Positions 1 through 11,200 of a stretch of 64,000 nt of DNA are shown here, piece after piece (the stretch's first letter is position 1; every line of letters begins with the position of its first letter). Under the pieces are notes generated by a model. That model was not told the origin of the DNA. It made no database searches and saw nothing but the letters and a program-made list of their open reading frames with translations. Source of the DNA: Chaetorhynchus papuensis. Its lineage: Eukaryota; Chordata; Aves; Passeriformes; Rhipiduridae. Both the position numbers and the translations under genes were made by a program. The stretch covers positions 248,001 through 312,000 of the forward strand of contig VWYX01000343.1 in the NCBI GenBank assembly GCA_013396525.1, given 5' to 3'.

Positions 1-46
1 TTAACTGTGGATCTTGCATTTTTAGGGTACATTATCTATGCCCCCC

Positions 47-79
47 ATAAATAAATAAACAAACAAATAAATAAATAAG
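47..79. repeat. (TAAA)n-type microsatellite
   Basis: A run of ATAA/ACAA tetramers, slightly imperfect, is visible at the start of the window. Confidence 0.85.
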
Positions 80-228
80 TACTCAGCATAGTCACACCAA
101 GGTACTCAATCTGTAAATTTCTTGCTGTTATTGCTACCCTCTGCAATGCTTTTTTCCAGAAGTGGGTTGAACCTGGGTTGAGGGACAGACTTTTAGGCCA
201 ATAACGCTTCTCGCAATTCACATATTTA

Positions 229-402
229 AACCGCGCGGAAAGGCGGGAATTTCCTTTCGTTCCAGCTCACCTGCACAAAGGTGAGGGGGCCTTGGACCCT
301 CCGGGCCCCGCCGGGCCGGGCCCCTGCCCCTTTTACCAACGCCCCGGCACGGACCCCGGGTCGCTGGTGGCGGGGGGGGAGAGACTATCCCAGAGCCGCA
401 GG
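229..402. promoter_or_regulatory. CpG-rich patch with E2F-like and NF-kB-like sites
   Basis: This short block is much richer in G+C and CpG than anything nearby. It includes GGCGGGAA at 243-249 (E2F-type) overlapping GGGAATTTCC at 245-254, a perfect match to the NF-kB consensus GGGRNNYYCC, followed by GGGCC-rich sequence and a G-run. It lies directly beside the minisatellite. It could be a CpG-island promoter or enhancer inside COL15A1, or part of the minisatellite locus. No exon is evident. Confidence 0.4.
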
Positions 403-758
403 CGGCTAAACCCAGCCATGGACCGGCACACAGCTAAACCCAGCCATGGACTGGCACACAGCTAAACCCAGCCATGGACTGGCACATGGCTAAACCCAGC
501 CATGGACCGGCACACGACTAAACCCGGCCACGGACCGGCACACAGCTAAACCCAGCCACGGACTGGCACATGGCTAAACCCAGCCATGGACCGGCACACG
601 ACTAAACCCAGCCATGGACTGGCACATGGCTAAACCCAGCCATGGACTGGCACATGGCTAAACCCAGCCATGGACCGGCACACAGCTAAACCCGGCCACG
701 GACTGGCACACAGCTAAACCAGCCATGGACTGGCACACAGCTAAACCCAGCCATGGAC
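403..758. repeat. 28-bp minisatellite, at least 12 copies, cut by gap
   Basis: Units contain GCTAAACCC, then AGCCATGGAC, then a GGCACA core. Successive copies of TAAACCC fall exactly 28 bases apart (for example 407, 435, 463). Copies differ at a few C/T and A/G positions. Because 28 is not a multiple of three and few copies contain stops, all frames look open. This does not indicate coding. Confidence 0.95.
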
Positions 759-1572
759 NNNNNNNNNNNNNNNNNNNNNNNNNNNNNNNNNNNNNNNNNN
801 NNNNNNNNNNNNNNNNNNNNNNNNNNNNNNNNNNNNNNNNNNNNNNNNNNNNNNNNNNNNNNNNNNNNNNNNNNNNNNNNNNNNNNNNNNNNNNNNNNNN
901 NNNNNNNNNNNNNNNNNNNNNNNNNNNNNNNNNNNNNNNNNNNNNNNNNNNNNNNNNNNNNNNNNNNNNNNNNNNNNNNNNNNNNNNNNNNNNNNNNNNN
1001 NNNNNNNNNNNNNNNNNNNNNNNNNNNNNNNNNNNNNNNNNNNNNNNNNNNNNNNNNNNNNNNNNNNNNNNNNNNNNNNNNNNNNNNNNNNNNNNNNNNN
1101 NNNNNNNNNNNNNNNNNNNNNNNNNNNNNNNNNNNNNNNNNNNNNNNNNNNNNNNNNNNNNNNNNNNNNNNNNNNNNNNNNNNNNNNNNNNNNNNNNNNN
1201 NNNNNNNNNNNNNNNNNNNNNNNNNNNNNNNNNNNNNNNNNNNNNNNNNNNNNNNNNNNNNNNNNNNNNNNNNNNNNNNNNNNNNNNNNNNNNNNNNNNN
1301 NNNNNNNNNNNNNNNNNNNNNNNNNNNNNNNNNNNNNNNNNNNNNNNNNNNNNNNNNNNNNNNNNNNNNNNNNNNNNNNNNNNNNNNNNNNNNNNNNNNN
1401 NNNNNNNNNNNNNNNNNNNNNNNNNNNNNNNNNNNNNNNNNNNNNNNNNNNNNNNNNNNNNNNNNNNNNNNNNNNNNNNNNNNNNNNNNNNNNNNNNNNN
1501 NNNNNNNNNNNNNNNNNNNNNNNNNNNNNNNNNNNNNNNNNNNNNNNNNNNNNNNNNNNNNNNNNNNNNNNN
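759..1572. other. Assembly gap (814 N)
   Basis: The gap begins inside a 28-bp tandem repeat array and ends in unique sequence, so the array length is unknown. Apparent long reading frames across it are artefacts of N. Confidence 0.99.
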
Positions 1573-4200
1573 ATGCCATGTTTGGCAGTGTGAAGGAGCT
1601 GTGAGATTTTTCATGGAAGAGATGTTTTACACCACAGCAGATTGTTTCTTTCTGGGCGGGTCTGCTGCTGGTGGCAGTTTGGGAACCATATGAAGCAGAA
1701 GAAAACCCTTTTTTCCATAAGGATAAGAAAGAGACTTTTCAGGAACTGCAACACTGACTAAAACCCCATGTTCTGTTATCCTTTTTGCAAGCTGGGTAAA
1801 AGGAAGGAAGTGCTGGAAGAGAGGGGAGGTTTGCTTTAATTTCTTGTTATTCCTTTTTACTTTTAATTCTGTTAATAATAAACTTTTTTTTGTACAGCAA
1901 CTGTTTAAGCTTGAACCTGTTTTGCCTCGCAGCTCTCTAGTTTTCCTCAGTATTTTCTTATTTTCCCTTTATGAAAATAACAGATTTCGTGTGCTTGACG
2001 CATAGCTGCGTCAAACCATGACACCATGACATGATTTTTCGTCTGTGTGTTGACCTTTATCTATGGCCAACACAACAAAAGACCCTGTTCAAATATGTGC
2101 CATTTCCTCTCATATTTACTACTATTTCTTACACTTCTTCTTTCTTTCATCAGCTCTGACATTTTGCTGAGGTTAGTTTGAACTGCTTCAGCTTGAGATG
2201 TTTGTGACTTTTAATAACTTTTCTGCTCAAGTCCAGTATTTTTCACTCGAGTCAAGAGTTGAGGTTTTGCCTCTACTGCTTTACCCTCTAAACTGCCAAT
2301 TTGCTGTCTGGGCTTGTGAGCATTTTAATTGTGTTCTCTAAATTCACATATTCAGTTACATAGCAGGAAACGATGACTTTTAACTGCTTCTTGGTCACTT
2401 GCTCTTTATGCTTCAGAGTTCATTAGATAAATGTATTCATTGAGTTCTTTGTTCCCTGTGGCTTTGTCAAATGGTTTCTATAGTGATACTTCAGTCATAT
2501 CCACAGAGAATGTTTAATTAATTTGGGGCTATTTTCCCTGTCTGCCAGCGTGTTCATTTACAGATGCTCTTCATTCATTTTAACACATCCTTCACTTTTT
2601 TCCAATGACTATTATATTAGTTTCTGGCAGTGTTTGTTGCTTGCTTTCATGCAATTTCTTCCACTTTGTGTGCACTGCAAGGAAGACAAAAACCCCAGAT
2701 CTCATATTTGGGTCACAGTCATTTTTAGGAAGCCTAACTGTATCCATTCCCAAGGAGCATCTCATGGCTGTATCTCTGCACAGAACACGGACCACGGTGG
2801 AAAAGTGACAGCCAGCTGCCCACTCTCCACTGATGTGTAGTGCCCCATTCATTCTTGGCTTTCCATTTTCAGTGAGAAGAACCAGAAAGAGGAAGGTGGA
2901 TCCTACTACTGTTCCTGAAATTTAAATATTTTATACTGGAAAAAGTGTAGACTGTCTTTAGACAGCATAACTGTTTTGAATTTTTTTGTGTGCACAGATC
3001 AATTCTTTAAGCTTTGCTCACCCTACCAACACAGCCAGGCGTAGGAAATCATATTGATTTGGATATTGAAACAATTTTCTGAACAACTGGTAACTTAAAA
3101 ATAATTCACATGTGTAAAAGAGGATCAGAGCAGTGTCTTCTTGTTTGTCCTGTTTTTACTGCAGGAATTGTGTCTGTTTAAAGTATTGCCAAGACAAAGC
3201 TCTGCATATGAAGCTGTCAGCTTTCCTTAGTGCTTTTGAACCTATTGTTAGGATTTTTAGCACTCGTTTGCTAACTTCACAATGTCTCTTTGAAGTGTCC
3301 CTTGAAAAATATTAGTCCAATTTTTAAAAAAACTAATCTTAAGAAGTCTTTACTGAAGTAGCCATAAAAGTAATCAGGAATAGACTACTGGAGTATTTTC
3401 CTCTCCAATATAACTTTTGCTCTCTACAGCTGAGCTGCTTCTCCTGCTGCTGAAATGTTCTCCTCCTGATGGCTCTTCTAATCAATAAACTAAGGCTGGA
3501 TGGACTTTGGCCGTGAGGTCAGCTAGAACAGCCTGGCTGGGCTCACCATGCTTAGGTACTTGGCTCTGGGACTCCTTTTAGCCCTGCATTTAGAGTATGG
3601 GGTTTTTTGTGCATTTTGCATGAAGTAAAGCTAGAAATATACTGAAATCCATCAGCTTGAGTATTTGAAAGTAAAAAGCTTACTGGAATGGCACTGGAGG
3701 GGTACAGAGCCAAACTATGACAGTCTCATCTTGCAGCATACTGGGAACAGTTAGCAACTGAGGCGTTGTCTGAGCAAGGTCTATTTGATACAGGCCAAGA
3801 CACTGTCAGGGACCATGCCTGCAAGTCTGAACCATCAGAGGATCAGTCAGTTCCTGGGCCTGTTCCATTTGGCAGTGTAGGTGTAGCACTTGTTGCTGAA
3901 GATTGGAATGGTCACCTAACAGGAGCTGTGGCTGTAGCAGCTGCAAAGTAAAATGCATTTGCTAATTGGCCCTTAGCTTATAAATAGAAGAAATGTAAAC
4001 AGCCATAATCTGGACATCTTTTCCATTGTCTTTGTTTTCACTGCAAGCGTCCTGACTGATTTTATGGTTTCCTACACATGAATTATTTACATCAGTACCA
4101 AGCACCCTAGAAATAACTCTGGTCACAAGAAGGACCAAAGCAGATTTGCAGGAAACCTAAGAAGCTAAGTGTCGAATGACATTTAGGTGCCTGTAATACC
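1573..4200. other. Unassigned sequence, COL15A1 intron or downstream intronic sequence
   Basis: No Gly-X-Y exon, RNA gene or known repeat was recognised. Short reading frames on both strands look random. A few splice-like tracts occur without coding partners. Confidence 0.5.
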
Positions 4201-4209
4201 TGTTGACAA

Positions 4210-4540
4210 CTGATATAATGTTTCACTGATAATCTACCTTCCCAGCCTATCTTTCCGAAGAGCCTGGATCCATACACTGTAGCACTCCAGCTGTGAGCGA
4301 TCCCACCATGTCTCTGTAACCACTGCGAGGTGGTAGCCCTGTGACTGTGCATGGACGTGTAAGTCCCCTGTTTGTCTCCCGTGCTGCCTGGTTTTGTGAA
4401 CATGTACCTGAGATAGGTCCCAGAGGAGAGCAGGAGTGTTCCCATCATGCTGTACCTGGGATGCTCCCCACATGCCTTCACTTCTCTTCAGCTTGTCAGA
4501 ACCCTCTGCCCAACACATCTTTCCATTACATCTGGACATA
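4210..4540 (-). mobile_element. CR1 LINE fragment, ORF2 endonuclease region
   Basis: On the minus strand one frame reads YHLAVVTETWWDRSQLECYS and then ALRKDRLGR. This matches the CR1 endonuclease signature (AITETWWD followed by LFRKDRxGRRGGGVALYV). The neighbouring frame has GDKQ, corresponding to the GNKQEEL stretch upstream, and GSRLFGKIGWEGRL. The two frames show that the copy is frameshifted and dead. Confidence 0.75.
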
Positions 4541-5218
4541 GAGATGGGGGATTGCCATGCAATCTTGTGACCTGATTCTGTACTGGAGACTAATTTTACC
4601 TTTGAAATGATTCTGGATCATTTCAAACTGAATCTGAATGGGTGAGATTTATATGGGTCATGTTTGTGATTTTATGAAGTCTGTATTGTTTTGTTAAACA
4701 GATTAAAGGGATTATTATTTTGACTCTTGGAGTTACTATCTGTACGTGAACTTTGTGTACGACATGTACTTTAATAATAGATGAATCCATTATATCTCAC
4801 TTCATCTCAAAACAGATACAAGCTGTTACTTCAGATGGTCTAACTCTTATTTCAATTGTGTTCATTTCCTAAGGGTAGTATTATTATACTGCCTCTGTTA
4901 AATCACTTAGCCAGTAGAGTAAGTTGCCCAGAGCAGTTATATACAACAATTGACTTTTCTTTATTAAGTGTTCAATACATCTTCCTTAGCTCTCCTGTGA
5001 ATGCCCAGATTTTTCTACTGCTAAAGTTTATTCGCATCCTTGAAAAATACTTATGATTCTGTTATGGTGACATCCAGTCATTCATGGATGAACAGCAGGA
5101 TGTTTAAATTCTTCCTGTGATTCTGTGTTTTTGTTTCTCTCTCAGAGTGTACCAAATTAATCCATGTCCAAGAATACGTAGTATCTGATTGATTGTTGTG
5201 TATTAACAGGACACATAC

Positions 5219-5281
5219 CTTTTCACCTTTTGGGCCTGCTTTTCCCTTCAGTCCTGGCAACCCCTGAAGTCCATTTTTACC
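5219..5281 (-). CDS. COL15A1: COL15A1 exon 10: 63-nt collagenous exon
   Basis: Twenty-one codons (seven Gly-X-Y triplets) run from GKNGLQGLPGLKG to KAGPKGEK, between a TCTTTTTAG acceptor and an AAG|GTATGT donor. This is the last collagen exon I can see. From here to the low-coordinate edge no further Gly-X-Y exon is visible, so the transcript continues outside the window or in the gap at 759-1572. Confidence 0.9.
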
Positions 5282-8200
5282 CTAAAAAGAAAAAAAAAAT
5301 TAATTAGACATTCTCTTTCGTGTAGGTTGAACAGCTGTACACTTAGCAGCAGAGGCTGGATGTAAGGGTGCTAGATTCTAACTCTTGGTTTGTGCAGTGG
5401 GAGGAGGTGTGGGACTTGGCATAGAATGCCCCTGGCAGTGCCCAAAATGTGCCTCTCACCACATCTACTCTTCCTACACCCAAGTGGCAGAGAAGCCTGT
5501 TTGGGGGATACAGATGGAAACACTTGCAGGCTGCATTTGGATTTGACAGAGTGCCAACAGGACTGCCACAGCACTGATGGCAAGGATTTTTAAAACTGTA
5601 GTGTTTGTAACACACTACTTCCAGCTGCTGCTCTGCACCAAATCGTATCATTAACTTAAGCCTGCTCCCACCATCTACTAAAACATTTTTTTTGTCTTAA
5701 TCAACCTGAATCTATTCAGTTTCTACCAGCTAGGATCCTTCCTGAGGACATGCCTCTGACAGGTAATGTGGGATACTAGATAGCATTTCACCCCATTTTC
5801 CATTCTAAACTTCACCAGTCAAATGAATCCCAAATTACCCTTCTTTATATCTTCATATTACCAACATGCATGTGCTCTTCCTGTAGAGGCTTGTTCCCAC
5901 CAGCTTTTAAGTCAGTGCTATTATAAATTGGGGCTGCTTATGAATTCAGTTACGACTCAAGAAAATATTCAGAAGGCAAATAAATAGTATTTTCCCATTG
6001 GCATTTTGAGAATCTGCACAGCTGTGGTTATGGACTCTACCGGACAAATTTCAGGAGTGCCCTGATTTTAAAGAAGGGTTATATAAAGTCAATAGGGAGA
6101 AAAATGTATCTCTAACACTGAAGGGTGGGGTTTTTTCCTGTGATGATTTTTCCTGTAGAGCAACTAGTAGCAGGTTCATAAAAAAGTAGCAAACACATGA
6201 CCAACATAAATGTAGAACATACTAATTTCATTGCTGAGTGAAGCCCCATCAAACCAATAGTAAAGTTGCATGGGTAAATGTAAGATTGGAACACAGATGC
6301 TCATGGACAAAAGAGTAGCTGCAAAAAATACAAGACTATGTCACAAGCTGTCTATGATGGAAAATAGGATTGTTTTCACAACTGGTTTTGAAGCATTTGA
6401 ATTACATTTGAAGAATTTTCTCTAAGACATATTGGTTTCATAGAATTTTCTTTGAAGATATGCTGCATGAAAGTAGTCAGGCTTCTGTTAATACGTAAAA
6501 TATAAACTTCTTGTCCGAAAACACCCTAACGACACATAGCCCGAGTTTTGGCTAAACATTTGCAAACTTCGCTACATTTCTTTGAACATACCAGTGTCTG
6601 AAGGCAGCATTCAGGAACAGCTCAATAATGCATGCAACGAATGACTACTGAATTATTTTTCTAATATCTTAAAACACACCAGTTTCATTTGAGGTTCAGT
6701 TGCAGGGGGCAGGAAGGGTCGGGAAGCTCCCAGCAGTGGCACATATTAATATAGAAAAAGAGGAGCAGGCATGGGAATGGTGACAGCCTCTGGGTGGTAA
6801 GGTCTTAGAGAGGGGAAAAATGCACAAAGTGGTAGCAACAAACAAATGAGAAAGGAAGCAAAGACGCCAGGCAGTAGAGCATCAGCAGAGGACAGAGACA
6901 CCACAGCAGCTGAGACACGCACAGAATATGACAGCTACGGGTTTGTTATTGTGTGCATTGCTGGGCAATACCTCACCACAGAGGATGTGTGTGCAGGCTG
7001 TCAGCAGCCTGTGGTGAACTGACCCAGCGATGGGAGTTATCTGGACAAGCTGGAAAGAGGACAGCAAATGTGACAGGGAAGGGTAAAGTAGAGGAAAGGA
7101 GAGAAGGGAAAGCAGAAATGATGAAACAGAAAATGCAGCCAAATTACTGCACAAGAGTAAAGGGGTGAGAGCTACATCTCAATGAACAAAGTTAATTGCA
7201 GCTGAGGTTAGGAGCAGGCACCATGGAAGCATGTGTCTATGGAGGGTCAATGAAGCACCCCCCAGAAGGAGTGTGAGTATGTCCTCTTTTTGAAATTCCT
7301 CTCTGCAAAAAACGCCAACCTCACCAGAGCTGAATTCCTGGTACAGCTGCTTACGCCATGCCATGCCTCTTACTTTCTTTGCAACTGGGAAATCATAAAT
7401 TTCTCTTAGAAACCTGGATTTTGCTCTCTTGACAATCTGAGGATGTCAGCTACAGCACTAGAACTGTCTTTTAAAGAGTGGAGATAAAGAAAGCACTTTG
7501 CTGCTTAAGCCTCAATGTAGCAGAGCCTCATAAAAAATGTTAGGTTTTTCTTAATTCAGTTAACAAAAACATGCATAAACAAGTACTTACGGGTAACCCA
7601 TTTTTGCCAGGAATGCCCTAAAATAAAACATGTTTGTTAGAAAGATAAATAAAACACTGTAACATAGAAATAACAAAAGAGAAAAGCAAATAGTTAAATT
7701 GTGATGTGCCATACAGTGATGAAATAACCAGAACGATATCAAACATCATGGCACAGTGGGATGTTTTGTACCTCTCTTTGATCTCATGCGTCTTGTGCTG
7801 ATGGTTCACAAGGATTTGAAGTGTGAAACATCCTGAATATAGAGAAGTCGCTGAAGGAGGCTTGCGAGTTTTGTACCTTTGTACATGTTGAAACCTGACA
7901 GCTGGGAGGGTGCTGCAGTACTGCCCAAGGAGCTGGTGGAATTGCTGCTCTGAGAACATCTGTATGTTGGCATGGCAGCTGTTTGCCTTTGCTTCCTGAT
8001 GGCTGTCGCTCACCAGGCCCCTGTGTGGCCACTGATGCTCCTGAGCTGCTGGGTTAAAACCCATCTCTTAGAAGTGTAACTGGTGACAGTGTGCAAGGCA
8101 GTGCAGTTCCAGATCTTCATGCATGTGTGACGGATCTCTATTAATCTTTCCAAAATATGTGTTTTCTTTCAACAGAGAGAAAATACTCACAGGCTGACCA

Positions 8201-11200
8201 AGTTGTCCAGGTTTCCCTGGAGAACCAGGAGGTCCTTGATCTTCATTTTCCACAGCTCCTATTCCTGACCCTCCTAGAGATGCTGTGGACCCATCCTCTA
8301 CTTCTTGACCTTTCTGGCCCTTAGTAATTAAAATGTGAAACATGAAAAATGTTTTGCATTACTTTTCCCATTTTTCTTCACCCCCCCCCGCCCTTCCCTC
8401 TCTCCTAGAGCCCTTGCTTTGTTCAATGCAGTCAGAACCTGGTAGGCACCATACAAACAGTATATTCCATTCAGCAAAGGCAATCCATATTAATCCATAT
8501 TAAAGATCATTCATGCACCAACAAATAAGTTGCTCTCTGAGCTGGTTACCAAAATGCAAATGACCATGGTCTAATTTCATATCCACATAAATCTGCACAG
8601 TCTAAGTCAATAGTGCAGGTTTGAAAAATATCATTTTCACATACTCCATCTGTCAGGGAGAAAGTTGTGAGAGTTAAGATAAACGTGTTTAGGAGTGTTT
8701 TAGCCAACTTCCCCAAGATTCATGACTCTAACAAAAGAGGGTTACATACTGGTTAAAAAGTGGCAGAAGATGAAACAATAACAAAGAGTAAAAATGGACA
8801 ACAGCAAGACTAAAATATTGCTAAACATTAGTATTTGGTTAAGAGAAAGTAAGAATAACAAAAGGAATAATTTAAATATTCCAGGAACAAAATAAGACCT
8901 TCCAGGAATGAAGCTTGGACATTAATACATATTTAAATTAAAGTACAGTATACAGAAAAAACCCACATAAATCAGTATTGTATTTTGAAATAAGTACTAG
9001 GATTTACTCATATTTTATAGTACCAATGAAATATTTTGAGTTCCATTGGCAGCTAATGAAACTAGGAAGGATGAAATATAGTAACTCTCAAAGCATTTTA
9101 AAATCAATGGGATGACAGCTTTCAGCAAAGGTACTGTAAACTGATTTTTTTAAAGCCCTTTCTGGATTTTGCCAAAAGGAAAGGTCCCAAAGACCAGCAA
9201 TTTTTTTTTTAATCTGGACTCATTACAGAATTTTTTCCCATCTGGAAAAGGGTTAGAAGAGAGTCTGTTTAGTTAAACTGTGGGTAGAGATCATAGCCTG
9301 GATGAGATAAAGGGATTGTTGCTAGAGTGTTAGAGTACTGAAGGAGGCAGCAGATGGTATGGCAGGATGCCTCTCAATCATCTACCAAAAGTCTTGGGAG
9401 TCCGGGGAGGTTCCTGCTGACTGGAAGATAAGTGTTATTCCAGCCTACAAAAAGGGTGTAAGGGAAGATGAAGAGCTACAGATCTGTTAGACGAACCTCA
9501 GTTCCTGGAAAATTAAGGAGATCATACCGAGTACCATTGAAAGGCATTTAAAGAACACAGCACTTATCAGGAACACTCAACCAGGGTTCACAAAGTGAAA
9601 GCCCTGTTTAACTAATTTGGTATTTTTCTGTGGTGATGTCACCCACATGAAGGATGTGCAGGAGTTAAAAGAGCTGCCATTTTCCTTAGCACTGTGCAAA
9701 CATCAAACTGGAGACAGGCTGCAGCCTTGCCTTGGGTCTTAGTTTCTTTGTGTAGAAGCCACAACCACAGGAGTCTACCCAAAAGGGGAATCTAATTTTA
9801 TAAGGGATTTGATGAAGGGTTCTTTTAAAAATGTGACTAGCTTTGATGCTTTGAATGTAATTTACAGTAATTCCTGGTCCTGGCAAAATGAGGATTTAGT
9901 CAGCTATTTTCTTTGCTTCTCACTTTCTTAAATTCAAATGGAAAAAAATGCAAAACTGAAAGAACAAATTCATTTTTTATGAATCTCAAGCCCATTTCAA
10001 TGGTTATAGGTTCAAACTTCTGCATAGTGCAAGTGCTTTTCAATCTGATGTCATGAAAAGACATTCAAGAACTTTAGAAGTATTTTCTATTTTGCCATGC
10101 TGTTAAGATGGACTAGATCAAGGTACTAACTGAGAGAAACACCTGGAATTCATGGATTTTTCTGTTCTTGGGACAAAAAAGATTAGGCATGTGATAAACC
10201 CATTATACAGACCTCCTCTCTGCTTACTCCTGGCAAAACACCAGCACCAGAGCCATCTTCTTCTCTTAACATTTTCTGTGTGACAGGGGTAGACTCGCTG
10301 TTGCCTTGTCCAGTTTCCATGACAGCTGAATATAAATAAAATAATCATTTATTAATGAGAGAGCAAAATAAAACCTGCCCAGAGGTATTTATCAGAGACT
10401 GATGCTGCAAGTTGTATGAAAAAAGAAATTATTCTGATTACGGCTAAAATATATTCCAAAGATTAATATTACTCATTTTACAACTCTGAAGATTTTAAAA
10501 GAAAAGAAAAAAAGAGAAAGGTGAAAGTAAAATTACAAACCAAATGTCTATTTTAAGGTCAAGGATGGTATTTCATTAACATTTTTTCCTCTAGTTCTAG
10601 TCTAATGGTTGCCTATTTGTGATCCATGTAACACAAAAAATAGGAGTTAATTACAATGGGTACTATCTGAAGTATGTATGGAATTTAAATTGTTACTTTG
10701 TCTTTGGCCTTATTAATATGACTAGCTTTTTTTAATGTTTACTAGGAGTGCCCTGAAGTTGTCCTAGCCATGGAGGTCTGGATTCCTCACTGCATTATGC
10801 CTTGCTCTCACTGCTTTGCTGCCCACACTTGCACCCAAAACACCCCACTGGTGCACTAGGCACATCCACATCCTTTAGAGGGAACAGAAGTAGGATATAA
10901 TTGTTTATTCAGTGGTGGTATTCAGTTTTACATGAAAGGCTGTGCTTTACTGAATCAGGTTATCAAATAAATACCCATCTTAAATCCTTTTTAAAGGTGC
11001 CACACAGCCTTAGAGCCAGCAGAGATATGACTCAAGGGGTGCAATGCTTCTCAGTGACCTGAGCAGAATGAAGAGGATTTTTCTCCTTTCATTCCCTTCG
11101 CCTAACCCTTGCACTTTACTGGAGTGTTGCACGGTGTCACAGCTGCAGCTCCTCAGGTCATTTCTTAGTTTTATTGAAGTACTTTTTTTTTTTTTTTTTT

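Noticed and set aside
658..1693. Long open frames across the gap on both strands
   Set aside because: They consist almost entirely of N translated as X plus minisatellite units.
2870..2925. Immunoglobulin-like GGSYYCS after an acceptor-like TTTTCAG on the plus strand
   Set aside because: Only about 15 residues before a stop, with no preceding V-domain residues. Probably chance.
10118..10348. Frame reading Cys/Trp-rich peptide over exon 7
   Set aside because: It overlaps exon 7 in a different frame. The acidic Ser-Gly frame fits collagen XV and the donor phase.
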